Below are positions 1-9,537 of a stretch of DNA of 64,000 nucleotides, piece after piece. Numbering within the stretch: the first letter of the stretch is position 1; each line of letters starts with the position of its first letter. The DNA is from Spirochaetales bacterium (GTDB taxonomy: Bacteria; Spirochaetota; Spirochaetia; Treponematales; UBA12059). The translations under genes and the position numbers were made by a program. The stretch lies in the NCBI GenBank assembly GCA_016926955.1, contig JAFGNN010000069.1, forward strand, positions 24,818 to 88,817. The letters are read 5' to 3'. The notes under the pieces are model-generated. The model was given only the letters and a program-made list of their open reading frames with translations, was not told where the DNA came from and did not search any database.

Positions 1-1
1 C

Positions 2-2671
2 GACGAGAACCTTACCCACTACAAGAAGCAGATTCCGCAGCTCTTCTGGTTTAATGCTTTCTTGATCGCCAGCAACGGTACGGACAGCCGCGTCGGCTCG
101 CTCACCGCCGACTGGGAACGCTTCTTCGAGTGGAAGCGCGTAGAGCGCGAGGACGAGCCGCGCCGCGTATCGCTCGAGGTGATGCTGCGCGGCACCTGCG
201 ACCGCGCGCGCCTGCTCGACCTGGTTGAGAACTTCACGCTCTTCTCCGAGCACAAGGCCGGGTTGGTCAAGATCCTCGGCCAGAACCACCAGTTCCTCGG
301 CGTCAACAACGCCGTCCGCGAGATGCTGAAGGCCCGCGCGTCGGGCGACGGGCGCGGCGGCGTGTTCTGGCAGACCCAAGGCTCGGGCAAGAGCTTCTCG
401 ATGGTGTTCTTCGCGCAGAAGGTGCTGCGGAAGCTGGCCGGCAACTGGACCTTCGTGGTCGTTACCGACCGGGTGGAGCTGGACGACCAGATCGCCAAGA
501 CCTTCAAGGCCGCGGGCGCGGTGGGCGAGGCCGAGGGCGACCGATGCCACGCCTCGAGCGGCGCGCAGCTGCGCGAACTCCTGCGCGGCAACCACCGCTA
601 CGTCTTCACGCTGGTGCACAAATTCCAGACGCCGGAGCCGCTGACCGACCGGGCCGACGTGATCGTGCTGACCGACGAGGCCCACCGCAGCCAGTACGAC
701 ACGCTGGCGCTCAACATGCGCGCCGCGCTGCCCAAGGCGCTGTTCCTGGCCTTCACCGGTACGCCCTTGATCGCGGGCGAGGAGCGCACGAAGGCAGTCT
801 TCGGCGACTACGTGTCGATCTACGACTTCCGGCAGTCGGTGGAGGACGGCGCGACGGTGCCCTTGTTCTACGAAAACCGCACGCCCGAACTGCAGCTGGT
901 CAATCCCGACCTGAACGACGACATCTACCGACTGATCGAGGACGCCGAGCTCGACTCCGAACAGGAGGAGAAGCTCGAAAAGGTTCTGGGTCGGCAGTAC
1001 CACCTGCTCACCCGCGACGACCGGCTGGAGACGGTGTCCGAGGACCTCGTGCGGCATTTCCTGGGGCGCGGCTTCGCGGGCAAGGCCATGGTGGTGTCCA
1101 TCGACAAGGCCACGGCGCTCCGGATGCACGACAAAGTGAGGAAGCACTGGGCCGCCGAGACGGCGCGGGTGCGGGCCGAGCTGGCCGAGCTCGCGTACCG
1201 GCCGGGCGACGGGGAAGGGACAGCCGACCGGGCGGGGCGCGCCGCCCGCCGGGCCGAATTGAAGGCGCGCCTCGACGTGCTGGCCACCACCGACATGGCG
1301 CTGATCGTGTCGCCCGCCCAGAACGAAATCGAGCGGATGAAAGAGCTCGGCCTCGACATCGAGCCGCACCGCAAGCGCATGAACGAGTCGCAGCCCGCTC
1401 TGGACGAGAAGTTCAAGGATCCATCCGACCCTCTGCGCCTGGTCTTCGTCTGCGCCATGTGGCTGACCGGCTTCGACGCCCCAAGCTGCTCCACGGTCTA
1501 CCTCGACAAGCCGATGCGCAACCACACCCTGATGCAGACCATCGCCCGTGCCAACCGGGTGTTCCCCGGCAAGCACTCGGGCGTGATCGTGGACTATGCC
1601 AACGTGTTCGCCTCGCTGGAAAAGGCTCTGGCCATCTACGGCGCGGGCAAGGACGGCGAGAACCCGGTCAAGGACAAGGCGCGGCTCGTCGCGGAGCTGC
1701 GCGAAGCCGTCTCGGCGGCCACGGTGTTCTGCGCCGCGCAGGGCGTCGATCTGGCCTCGATGGAAGCCCTGCCGCCGGGCGGGATGGAACGCCTAGCCGC
1801 CTTCGAGAACGCCATCGACGCCCTGATCGGCCCCGATATCGTGCGGCGGGACTTCCTCGTGCACGAGAAGCTCGTCGCCACGCTGTATCGCGCGGTGAAG
1901 CCCGACCCGGCGGCGATCGAGTTTTCGGCCCGCGTGGCGGGCCTCGCCGCTCTGGCGGGCGCGATCCGGGCCTTGCTCAGCCCCGATCCGCCGGACCTCG
2001 CGACCATCCTGAAGCAAATCAGCGAACTGCTCGACGACTCCATCACGGGCATGCAGGTCCGCGAAGGCGGGCCGCCGGCCATCGACCTTTCGAAGATCAA
2101 CTTCGAGGCCCTAGCCGCACGCTTCAAGGAGTCCAGGCACAAGAACACCGACCTCGAGGCGCTCAAGGCGGCCATCAAGGCCAAACTGGAGCGGCTGGTA
2201 CGCCTGAACCGTACCCGCACCGACTTCGCGGAGAAGTTCGAGGCGCTGATCGAGAGCTACAACAACGGCAGCCGCAACATCGAGCAGATCTTCGAGGAAT
2301 TGCTGATACTCTCTAACAACCTCGACGACGAGCAGGAACGCCACGTCCGCGAAAACCTCAGCGAAGAGGAACTGGTCATCTTCGACATCCTGACCCGGCC
2401 GGCCCCCGATTTGAGCTCCGACGAACGGGCCGAAGTGAAGAAGGTCGCGAAGGAGCTGCTCTCGCGCCTCAAGCTGCTCCTGGTGCTGAACTGGCGGCAG
2501 AAATCGGCGGCGCGCGCATCGCTCCGGATGGCGATAGAGGACGCGCTGGACAAAGGCCTGCCCGGGGCTTATGAACGGAAGCTATATACGGAAAAATGCT
2601 CCGCGGTCTTCGAGCATGTGTACGAAAGCTATCCGGAGCGGAATTCGAACGCCTATTCCGGAGTGGCGTAA
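2..2671 (+). CDS. hsdR: Type I restriction enzyme R (motor/nuclease) subunit, 5'-truncated by window edge
   Basis: The frame is open from base 2, so this is the last ~889 residues of a protein usually about 1000-1100 long; the N-terminal PD-(D/E)XK nuclease domain lies mostly upstream. Visible SF2 translocase motifs are Walker A FWQTQGSGKS (~res 122-131), VVTDRVELDD, the DEAH box VLTDEAHRSQYD and motif III-like FTGTPL. HsdR subunits hydrolyse ATP to pull DNA through the HsdMS complex and cleave unmethylated DNA. The in-frame TTG at 62 is internal, since the residues before it (YKKQIPQLFWFNAFL) belong to the family. hsdM and hsdS are not in the window and nothing downstream is related, so hsdR is the 3' gene of its operon. 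Confidence 0.95.
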   Translation, partial: DENLTHYKKQIPQLFWFNAFLIASNGTDSRVGSLTADWERFFEWKRVEREDEPRRVSLEVMLRGTCDRARLLDLVENFTLFSEHKAGLVKILGQNHQFLGVNNAVREMLKARASGDGRGGVFWQTQGSGKSFSMVFFAQKVLRKLAGNWTFVVVTDRVELDDQIAKTFKAAGAVGEAEGDRCHASSGAQLRELLRGNHRYVFTLVHKFQTPEPLTDRADVIVLTDEAHRSQYDTLALNMRAALPKALFLAFTGTPLIAGEERTKAVFGDYVSIYDFRQSVEDGATVPLFYENRTPELQLVNPDLNDDIYRLIEDAELDSEQEEKLEKVLGRQYHLLTRDDRLETVSEDLVRHFLGRGFAGKAMVVSIDKATALRMHDKVRKHWAAETARVRAELAELAYRPGDGEGTADRAGRAARRAELKARLDVLATTDMALIVSPAQNEIERMKELGLDIEPHRKRMNESQPALDEKFKDPSDPLRLVFVCAMWLTGFDAPSCSTVYLDKPMRNHTLMQTIARANRVFPGKHSGVIVDYANVFASLEKALAIYGAGKDGENPVKDKARLVAELREAVSAATVFCAAQGVDLASMEALPPGGMERLAAFENAIDALIGPDIVRRDFLVHEKLVATLYRAVKPDPAAIEFSARVAGLAALAGAIRALLSPDPPDLATILKQISELLDDSITGMQVREGGPPAIDLSKINFEALAARFKESRHKNTDLEALKAAIKAKLERLVRLNRTRTDFAEKFEALIESYNNGSRNIEQIFEELLILSNNLDDEQERHVRENLSEEELVIFDILTRPAPDLSSDERAEVKKVAKELLSRLKLLLVLNWRQKSAARASLRMAIEDALDKGLPGAYERKLYTEKCSAVFEHVYESYPERNSNAYSGVA

Positions 2672-2762
2672 GGCGGTAAAGGCGGTCGCATGAAGGGTTT
2701 CCCAGTGCGGGGCCGGTTCGAGCCGCGCGCCATCCCGTCCCTGCGGCAGGGCCCGCCTGCGT

Positions 2763-2779
2763 GCGCTATACTGCTGACC
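2763..2779 (+). promoter_or_regulatory. Candidate extended -10 promoter, leaderless start
   Basis: TATACT at 2767-2772, preceded by GCGC, ends 7 nt before the ATG at 2780, so a transcript starting at the usual distance would begin at or next to the start codon. No Shine-Dalgarno sequence and no clear -35 are seen. Near-copies of the arrangement occur before 58779 and 4759. Confidence 0.4.
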
Positions 2780-4717
2780 ATGTCCGCCCGGCGTTTCCTT
2801 TCGATCACCTTGCCCGCGCTCGCCGTCGCCGCGCTCGCGCTTCTGGCCGTCGAGTGCGCGCCGGGGCAGGGCGTCGATGCGCCGAGGGCGTCGGGCGGCA
2901 TGCTCGACCTGCGCGCCTGGGATTTCGACGAGGGGCCGGTCGCGCTCGCGGGCGAGTGGGAATTCGCCCCGGGGCGTTTCATCGATCCCGGAGCGGCCTT
3001 CGGCAAAGGTGAAGCGGCATCCAGCTTCGTGCCGCGCGAGGTGCCGGACCGCTGGCGCGATGGCGACGCCGGGAGCGTCGAAGGTCGGGGCGGCGGCACT
3101 TACCGCCTCTCCGTGCGGGTCCGGCCCGGGGTCGGCCGCCTGGCCTTGCGCTTCACCACGATCGCGACCGCGTTCGAGGTCTACGCCAACGGCGCGCTCC
3201 TGGCGACGGGGGGGCGTCCCTCGCTCGACCCGGCGGCTGCGGTCGCCGGCTACAAGCCGGCGGCGGTCGAGCTTCCCGCGAGCTCGGACGGCCGGTTCGA
3301 CCTGGTGGTCCGGGTCTCCAACCACGAATACCGCGAAGGCGGGATGTGGCGCGCGTTCGCCCTCGGCCGGGCCCGAAACCTGGTCGCCGCCAAGCGTTTC
3401 CGGGACGCGTATTCCCTCGGCCTCGCGTGCGGACTGGCGGCGATGTCAGTGCACGCGATGATCCTCTTCCTCCATCGGCGGAAGGAACGGAGCTACCTGT
3501 ACTTCTCGCTGTTCGCCGTCCTCGTCGCGATCCGGACCCTCGTGACCGGCGAGTACGTCATGGTCGACATCTTCCCGTCCTTGCCGTTCGAGGCGATCGT
3601 CCGGATCGAGTACGCCACGGCCTTCCTCGCCTTGCCGGCCGGAATCCTGTTCTTCATCTTCCTGTTCCGCGACGAGGCGCCCGGGCTCTGGTTGCCTTTC
3701 GCCTTGCTCGCGCCCATGGCGCCGTTCATCTTCCTGCTGGTCCTGGCCCCGCTACCCACGCTGACGCGCGGCATCTTCTGGTTCTACGCCGTCGCCTGGG
3801 TCTTGATGGTCTCCACCCTGGCCTTCGTACTGCTACGCGCGGCCATCCGCAGGAAGCCGGGAGGCCTCGTGCTGCTGGTCGCGGGCACGCAGCTCGGCCT
3901 GGCCGCGATGAACGACATGGCGTATTCGTCCTTCTCGTTCCCGACCGCCGACGTCATTCCGTTCTCGCTCGCGATCTTCATCCTGGCCCAGGACTTCGTG
4001 CTTTCCAGGCGCTTCACGCGCGCTTTCGACGAATCGGAGCGGCTCGCGGTCGAGCTCGAGGACTCGAACCGCAGGCTTGAGCTTCTTCTCGCGGAAAAGG
4101 AGACCCACGTAAAGGAGATCCACCACCGCGTGAAGAACAGTTTGCAGATCGTGTCGAGCATCGCGGCCCTGCAGGCGCACAAGTCCGGCAGCGCGGAAAC
4201 CGCGGCCGCGATGGCGGCGCTGCGCGACCGGATCCGCTCCATAAGCCTGGTGCACGAAAAACTGCACGGCAATGCGTCGGGCTCCCTGCTCGACATGGGC
4301 GACTATGTCGGCGACCTCGTCCGCCGACTCGTGTCGGGGCTCGCCGGAGGGGAGGGGCCGGAGCTCGAACTGGAGCTTGAGCACGTGCCGCTTCCCATGG
4401 ATTTTTGCGTCGACCTTGGCCTCGTGGCTTCCGAGCTGATCGCCAACGCCTTCCGCCACGGGCTCGAAGGCGGGCGGGGCAGGCTCGTCGTGACGCTGCG
4501 GCGGGAAGGGGACGGCCTGCTTCTGGCGGTGGGCGACGACGGTCCCGGGTATCCGGAAGGATTCTCGAGCGACTCGGGCGATTCCCTCGGCTTCAAGATC
4601 GTCAGGAGCCTGGCGCGAAAGCGACACGGGAGCCTGATCCTGTCAAGCGGCGGCGGCGCCCGGGCGGAATTGCGCCTGCCGATGCCGGCGGAAGGGCTTC
4701 CTCCGTCCGGACCCTGA
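2780..4717 (+). CDS. 7TM-DISM-type membrane sensor histidine kinase (HisKA_2/HATPase)
   Basis: 645-residue protein. Residues 1-30 form a signal peptide (MSARRFLSITLPALAVAALA...). A periplasmic jelly-roll-like 7TMR-DISM extracellular domain (~40-200) is followed by about seven hydrophobic helices (~205-400), a short coiled coil and a HisKA_2 dimerisation domain with phospho-acceptor His in IHHRVKNSLQIV. The HATPase domain shows N box ELIANAFRHG and G boxes VGDDGPGYP and SLGFKIV. An earlier in-frame ATG at 2690 would add 30 residues ahead of the signal peptide; the start at 2780 is preferred because it puts the signal peptide at the N-terminus. It should sense a carbohydrate-like or other ligand outside the membrane and phosphorylate a partner, most simply the response regulator encoded next (4839). 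Confidence 0.9.
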   Translation: MSARRFLSITLPALAVAALALLAVECAPGQGVDAPRASGGMLDLRAWDFDEGPVALAGEWEFAPGRFIDPGAAFGKGEAASSFVPREVPDRWRDGDAGSVEGRGGGTYRLSVRVRPGVGRLALRFTTIATAFEVYANGALLATGGRPSLDPAAAVAGYKPAAVELPASSDGRFDLVVRVSNHEYREGGMWRAFALGRARNLVAAKRFRDAYSLGLACGLAAMSVHAMILFLHRRKERSYLYFSLFAVLVAIRTLVTGEYVMVDIFPSLPFEAIVRIEYATAFLALPAGILFFIFLFRDEAPGLWLPFALLAPMAPFIFLLVLAPLPTLTRGIFWFYAVAWVLMVSTLAFVLLRAAIRRKPGGLVLLVAGTQLGLAAMNDMAYSSFSFPTADVIPFSLAIFILAQDFVLSRRFTRAFDESERLAVELEDSNRRLELLLAEKETHVKEIHHRVKNSLQIVSSIAALQAHKSGSAETAAAMAALRDRIRSISLVHEKLHGNASGSLLDMGDYVGDLVRRLVSGLAGGEGPELELELEHVPLPMDFCVDLGLVASELIANAFRHGLEGGRGRLVVTLRREGDGLLLAVGDDGPGYPEGFSSDSGDSLGFKIVRSLARKRHGSLILSSGGGARAELRLPMPAEGLPPSGP

Positions 4718-4838
4718 TATTTACCCTTCTATTACGCGACGACACGCGCTAGAATCTCATGAACGCGTCCGCGACCCAGGGTCGACCGTACGCCAAGGCC
4801 GTCTCCCGCGAGGGGCGAGCCTGAATGCCGGAGGAACC

Positions 4839-6332
4839 GTGAGCAACGCCGAAACCATCCTTGTCGTCGAGGACGAGCCTCTCGTCGGCGAGGAAATCCG
4901 CGAAGACCTTGAACGCCTGGGATACCGGGTTCCCGAGGTGATCTCATCGGGCGACGATGTCGTGCCCGCGCTCGCCCGCACAAAGGCCGACCTGGTGCTC
5001 ATGGACATAGCCCTCGACGGGTCCACCGACGGCATCGAAGCCGCGTTCCAGGCCAAGGTCGAGTTCGACGTGCCTGTCATCTACCTGACGGCCTACTCGG
5101 ACCGGGCGACGCTCGAACGGGCCGCCGCCACCGACCCGGCGGGCTACCTGCTCAAGCCCTTCGACGAGCGCGAGCTTGCGGCGAACGTCCGCATGGTGCT
5201 GGCGCGCGAGAAGCTCCGCAAGAACGCGGGAGAGGATCTGGGCCGCTACGGCCCGGTACTCGCGGCCCTGCCCGAGCCGGTGCTGGTGGTGGGCATGGAC
5301 GAGCGCATCGTCCACGGCAACCAGAGCGCCGCCGACTTGCTGGCCGTCCACGGGGTCGAGCGCCTGCGCGGCGAGAAGATCGAGCGCTTCCTGGTCGGCA
5401 AGGGAGAGCAGGGGCTCACGGGCGCGGCCAAGGACGCGCGATTCGCCATTCGCGCCATGGACGGCAGCTTCCCTTCGGCGACCGCGCGCGTCGAGGCCCT
5501 CGGCGGCAGGATGGGCGGCCGGAGCGGTTCCATAGTCCTCTTCGAGCAGATGGGGCAGAGCGAACGATCCATCCTCGAGCATTCCGCGCGGCAGGCCAAC
5601 CAGGCCCTCCAGTCGGTGTTGCCGAAGGACGGGGTCGCCATGCCCGACCTGGCCACCGCCGGTTTCCATCTCGCCTGTCCCGCCGGTTCCGGAGACCTCT
5701 ACGACGTCTTCCCGCTCGGCGCGGGACGCTGGGGCTTCTACTCGCTCGATGTCATGGGCCACGGCACCCTGCCGGCGCTTTTCGCGTACGCCCTCCACGA
5801 CGTGGTTCGCTACGCGGCCGGCGGGGGGATGGTCGGGATGCCCGGCGCCCCCGGTCCCGAGCGGAGCGCGCCCTCCACGGTCGTGCGCCGCCTGAACGAA
5901 AAATACGCGTCCTCGGGCGACATGCCCTTTTTCACGATCGCCTACGGAGACTACGAGGCGGCGACCGGCGCCTTCCGGCTGGCGAGGGCCGGACACCCGC
6001 CCGCCCTGTTGCTGCGCCGGGACGGCTCGGTCGAGATACTGCGCTCGGCGGGTACGGCGCTCGGGGCCTTCCGCGAAATCCAGACCGAGGAGCTTTCCGG
6101 AACCCTGAAGCCCGGCGAGCGCCTCGGCCTCTTCTCCGACGGTCTGCTCGAGGCCTTCGACCGCGACAATCCGGGGCGCGCGATCGACCTCCTGGCCGAG
6201 CGCTTCGGCGCGCTCGCGTCGGTCAAGCCCGCCGAGGCCGTCAGGGCGCTCGGTGAGGCCGCCGGCGCCAGCGTGGCCGGGCAAGGTTCGCGCGACGACA
6301 TGAGCGCGCTCATCGTGGAACGCCCTGCATGA
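4839..6332 (+). CDS. Response regulator with PAS-like region and PP2C/SpoIIE-type phosphatase output
   Basis: 497 residues. The receiver domain (1-120) has acid pocket E11/D12, phospho-acceptor D56 in LVLMDIALDG and conserved Lys in YLLKPFDE. A PAS-like segment (~140-240) follows, then a SpoIIE/PP2C-type serine phosphatase (~270-495) with metal-binding pieces YSLDVMGHGTLPA, SDGLLEA and GSRDDMSALIV. Such proteins (RsbU/RssB-like) dephosphorylate anti-anti-sigma factors when phosphorylated. GTG start preceded by GGAGGA at the right spacing. The upstream histidine kinase is the likely partner. The last 4 bases overlap the next gene (ATGA), coupling this regulator to the G3P oxidoreductase genes, which is an unusual pairing. 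Confidence 0.9.
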   Translation: MSNAETILVVEDEPLVGEEIREDLERLGYRVPEVISSGDDVVPALARTKADLVLMDIALDGSTDGIEAAFQAKVEFDVPVIYLTAYSDRATLERAAATDPAGYLLKPFDERELAANVRMVLAREKLRKNAGEDLGRYGPVLAALPEPVLVVGMDERIVHGNQSAADLLAVHGVERLRGEKIERFLVGKGEQGLTGAAKDARFAIRAMDGSFPSATARVEALGGRMGGRSGSIVLFEQMGQSERSILEHSARQANQALQSVLPKDGVAMPDLATAGFHLACPAGSGDLYDVFPLGAGRWGFYSLDVMGHGTLPALFAYALHDVVRYAAGGGMVGMPGAPGPERSAPSTVVRRLNEKYASSGDMPFFTIAYGDYEAATGAFRLARAGHPPALLLRRDGSVEILRSAGTALGAFREIQTEELSGTLKPGERLGLFSDGLLEAFDRDNPGRAIDLLAERFGALASVKPAEAVRALGEAAGASVAGQGSRDDMSALIVERPA

Positions 6333-7759
6333 GCGCGGTCCGCGACGTCGTGGTGATAGGCGCCGGCGTGTCGGGCGCCTGCATAGCCCGCCGGCTCTCC
6401 GCCTACGAGCTCGACGTCGCGCTCGTCGACAAGGAGCCCGACGTTTCGTTCGGCACCTCCAAGGCCAATTCGGGCATAGTCCACGGGGGCTTCCACCATC
6501 CGGGCACGAAGCTCAAGACCCGCCTGGAAATCCAGGGCAACCTGATGTTCGACCGCCTGAAGCGGGAGCTGGACTTTCCCTTCGAGCGCTGCGGCATCGT
6601 GGTGGCCGCCCTGCACGACGAGGAAATGCGCGCCATCGAACAGCTGCACAGGCAGGGAGTCGAAAACGGCGCGGTCGGCATCGAGATGTGCTCGCGCGAA
6701 CGCATACTCGAGCTTGAGCCGGCGCTCGGACCGGAGGTGGTCGGCGGGCTCCATTCGCCGGGCGGCGGCATCGTCGAGCCGTACCGCTTCGTCTTCGCGG
6801 TGGTCGAGTCCGCGATGAAGAACGGCGTCGCCCTGGAGACCGGATTCAAGGCGGTGAAGGCGGAGAACCTCGGCGAGACCTGGCGGGTGAGCGCCGAGGA
6901 CGGCAGGGCCATCGAGGCCCGTTGGGTGGTCAACGCCGCCGGATTATACGCCGACGAAGTCTCGGCCCTCTTCGGCGCCGAGGAGTTCTCGATCAAGCCG
7001 CGCAAGGGCGAGTATTACCTGCTCGACCGGGCGGCGAAAGCGAAGCCCCGCAAGGTGGTGTTCCCCGTTCCCTCGGCCATCTCCAAGGGCATGCTGGTCA
7101 TTCCCACCGTGGAAGGCACGGTGCTCGTGGGACCAACCGCCGACGACATAGAGGACAAGACCGACTTCGAGACGACCAGGGAACGGCTCGAGCGCATCCT
7201 TGTGTCCGCGCGCAGCCTCGTGCCTACGGTTTCGGAAAGCGACGTCATCGCGAGCTTTTCGGGTCTCCGGCCTTCCGCCGGCGACGACTTCTACATCGAC
7301 CTCTCGGAGAAGGCGCCCCGCCTTGTCCAGGTGGCGGGCATCCAGTCGCCCGGGCTCACCGCGAGCCCGGCCATCGGCGAGTACGTGAAGGACCTGCTCA
7401 AGAAGGGCGGCCTGCGCCTGGTCGAGAAGGCGTCCTACGATCCCTTCCTCGAACCGAAGCCCCGCGTCCGCGAGACCGACGCCTTCGGCATCGACCGCCT
7501 GGTGGCCGACGATCCGGCGTACGGCAACATCATCTGCCGTTGCGAGCGGGTGTCCGAGGCGGAGATCGTGAACGCCATCCGCGCGGGGCACGACACCCTC
7601 GACGGCATCAAGTATTTCACCCGGGCCCAGATGGGCCGTTGCCAGGGCGGCTTCTGCACCTACCGCATCGTCAAGATCATCATGCGCGAGACGGGAAAGG
7701 GCTGGGACGAGGTTACGAAACGCGGCGGCGCGAGCCGTCTGGTGGAGGGCGAGCTGTGA
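6329..7759 (+). CDS. GlpA-like FAD-dependent glycerol-3-phosphate dehydrogenase with BFD-type [2Fe-2S] tail
   Basis: 476 residues. The N-terminal FAD site is VVIGAGVSGACIARRLS (~6-22) followed by a DAO-type fold. The C-terminus carries a bacterioferritin-associated-ferredoxin-like domain with cysteines in CRCERV and RCQGGFC (~395-445). This is the architecture of the anaerobic-type G3P dehydrogenase family found in clostridia and spirochaetes, and it lacks the GlpB/C organisation of enterics. It should oxidise sn-glycerol-3-phosphate to dihydroxyacetone phosphate with electrons passed to the partner flavoprotein encoded next. ATGA overlap with the upstream phosphatase gene and GTGA overlap with the downstream gene. 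Alternative: an L-2-hydroxyglutarate-oxidase-like enzyme, since the DAO domain is shared. Confidence 0.85.
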   Translation: MSAVRDVVVIGAGVSGACIARRLSAYELDVALVDKEPDVSFGTSKANSGIVHGGFHHPGTKLKTRLEIQGNLMFDRLKRELDFPFERCGIVVAALHDEEMRAIEQLHRQGVENGAVGIEMCSRERILELEPALGPEVVGGLHSPGGGIVEPYRFVFAVVESAMKNGVALETGFKAVKAENLGETWRVSAEDGRAIEARWVVNAAGLYADEVSALFGAEEFSIKPRKGEYYLLDRAAKAKPRKVVFPVPSAISKGMLVIPTVEGTVLVGPTADDIEDKTDFETTRERLERILVSARSLVPTVSESDVIASFSGLRPSAGDDFYIDLSEKAPRLVQVAGIQSPGLTASPAIGEYVKDLLKKGGLRLVEKASYDPFLEPKPRVRETDAFGIDRLVADDPAYGNIICRCERVSEAEIVNAIRAGHDTLDGIKYFTRAQMGRCQGGFCTYRIVKIIMRETGKGWDEVTKRGGASRLVEGEL

Positions 7760-9015
7760 CCACCCTGAAACCTGACGCCGTCGTGGTCGGCGGCGGAGCC
7801 GCCGGCATGGCCGCAGCCCTCGAGCTGGAGAAGGCCGGCTGCTCCTGCGTCATAGTCGAGCGCGAGGAAGGGCTCGGCGGGATACTCATGCAGTGCGCGC
7901 ACGCGGGCTTCGGGCTCGTGGAATTCGACGAGGAGCTCACCGGGCCCGAGTTCGCAGAGCGCTTCGCCGAAAAAGTGCTCGCTTCCAGGGTGACGGTGCT
8001 CGACGGCGCCACCGCGCTCGAGCTACGGGACGAGGGCGATCGCAAGGTGCTGGATTGCTGCTCCGCCAAGCGGGGCGTCGTCCGGATCGAGGCGCGCGCG
8101 GTCGTGCTGGCCATGGGTTGCCGCGAGCGAAACCGGGGAAACGTACGCATTCCCGGCTCGCGCCCAGCCGGCGTCTATACGGCCGGGCTGGCCCAGCGCC
8201 TCGTGAACATCGAAGGCGTCGTGCCGGGGCGACGGGTCGTGGTCATCGGCTCCGGCGACATCGGCCTGATCATGGCGCGCCGCATGAGCTGGATCGGCGC
8301 CAAGGTCGAGGCGGTGGTCGAAATCCTGCCGTACCCGTCGGGCCTGACGCGAAACATCGTCCAGTGCCTCGAGGACTTCGGCATTCCCCTCTACCTCGGC
8401 CACCAGACCACGCGGATCTTCGGCAAGGACCGCGTCGAGGGAGTGGAGATCGCGCCCCTCGAAAACGGCGCCCTGGACCTTTCGCGCGCCCGGACCATTC
8501 CCTGCGACACGGTGCTGCTCTCCGTCGGTCTCGTGCCGGAGAACGAGCTTTCCCGCGGCGCCGGCGTCGAGCTCAACCCCGCCACGAACGGCCCGAAGGT
8601 CGACTCGACGCTCATGACCAGCGTGCCCGGCGTCTTCGCATGCGGCAATGTTCTGCACGTCCACGATCTTGTCGACTGGGTGGCCGAGGAAGCCCGTCGG
8701 GCGGGCGCCCACGCGGCTGCCTGGCTCCGCGGCGAACGCCCCGGGCCGGAGCTGCGGGTCAAGGCGGGGGCGAACGTGCGCTACGTGGCGCCGGTCAAGG
8801 TCGACCTTACCCGGAAGAACCGCGTCTACTTCCGCTCGCTCGCCGTGCTGCACGGCGCGACCCTGGAGGCGCGGATCGACCGACGCGTGCTCCGGACGGT
8901 CCGGAAGGGCCATGCCCAGCCCTCGGAAATGCTGTCGATCGAGCTGGGACCCGAGGATTTCGCGGACCTGGCCGAAGCCGGGTCGGACGCCGTCCTCGAA
9001 ATCGCGCTGGTTTAA
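7756..9015 (+). CDS. NAD(P)/FAD-dependent oxidoreductase, partner of the GlpA-like protein
   Basis: 419 residues from a GTG that overlaps the previous stop (GTGA). Two Rossmann dinucleotide motifs are visible: FAD-binding VVVGGGAAGMAAALELE (~9-25) and NAD(P)-binding VVVIGSGDIGLIMARR (~158-173). A conserved MQCAHAGFGLVEF segment follows the FAD site. The C-terminal ~70 residues have a small appended beta-rich region. The gene order DAO-BFD protein / this protein / DUF1667 protein is a recurrent anaerobe operon thought to form a G3P:NAD(P) or G3P:acceptor oxidoreductase; the exact electron acceptor is inferred, not visible. Confidence 0.88.
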   Translation: MTTLKPDAVVVGGGAAGMAAALELEKAGCSCVIVEREEGLGGILMQCAHAGFGLVEFDEELTGPEFAERFAEKVLASRVTVLDGATALELRDEGDRKVLDCCSAKRGVVRIEARAVVLAMGCRERNRGNVRIPGSRPAGVYTAGLAQRLVNIEGVVPGRRVVVIGSGDIGLIMARRMSWIGAKVEAVVEILPYPSGLTRNIVQCLEDFGIPLYLGHQTTRIFGKDRVEGVEIAPLENGALDLSRARTIPCDTVLLSVGLVPENELSRGAGVELNPATNGPKVDSTLMTSVPGVFACGNVLHVHDLVDWVAEEARRAGAHAAAWLRGERPGPELRVKAGANVRYVAPVKVDLTRKNRVYFRSLAVLHGATLEARIDRRVLRTVRKGHAQPSEMLSIELGPEDFADLAEAGSDAVLEIALV

Positions 9016-9027
9016 GGAGCGGCATTG

Positions 9028-9429
9028 ATGGAACGGGATCTGGTCTGCGTCGTCTGCCCCATGTCGTGCGCGCTCAAGGTCAGGCTCGGGGAGGACGGCA
9101 GCGTCGTTACGACCGGTAACCGTTGCCCGCGCGGCGCGCGTTACGCCGCCGAGGAGTTCCTCGACCCGCGGCGCGTGGTCAGCGCAACCGCCCGGCTGCG
9201 CGCCGCGGACGCGCCCGGGCCCGGCGACGCAGGGGCCGTCGCGCGCGTCCCCGTGCGGACTTCGGCTCCCTTCCCGAAAGAGCGCGTAAACGAGCTGCTC
9301 AAGGCGGTCTATGCGCTGGAAGTGGCCCTGCCGGTCCGGCGTGGCCAGGTGCTGATCGCCGACGCCCTCGGAACGGGGGTGGATGTGGTCGCGACGAGGA
9401 CGCTCCCCTTCCCGCCGCCTGAGACTTGA
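9028..9429 (+). CDS. DUF1667 family protein, small cysteine-motif subunit
   Basis: 133 residues with the family signature CVVCPMSC near the N-terminus and a further cysteine in NRCPRG (~31-35), which together probably bind a metal or Fe-S centre. ATG chosen because AGGAG lies 10 bases upstream. It is the third gene of the GlpA-like operon (12-base gap) and is usually found next to these two flavoproteins, so it is probably a small redox or assembly subunit. Biochemical role unknown. Confidence 0.85.
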   Translation: MERDLVCVVCPMSCALKVRLGEDGSVVTTGNRCPRGARYAAEEFLDPRRVVSATARLRAADAPGPGDAGAVARVPVRTSAPFPKERVNELLKAVYALEVALPVRRGQVLIADALGTGVDVVATRTLPFPPPET

Positions 9430-9537
9430 GCTTTCCGGTCAGGCCGCTCCGTGCAACCTTCGCGACTTCAAAGGGTCTAAAGGTCGTGGCTCGCTCCGCC
9501 CGGAGTTCGCCCGAAAACATGAACAGGTAGGTACGAC

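Noticed and set aside
2672..2779. Kinase start at ATG 2690
   Set aside because: It would place 30 basic residues before a good signal peptide and has no ribosome-binding site; ATG 2780 is better.
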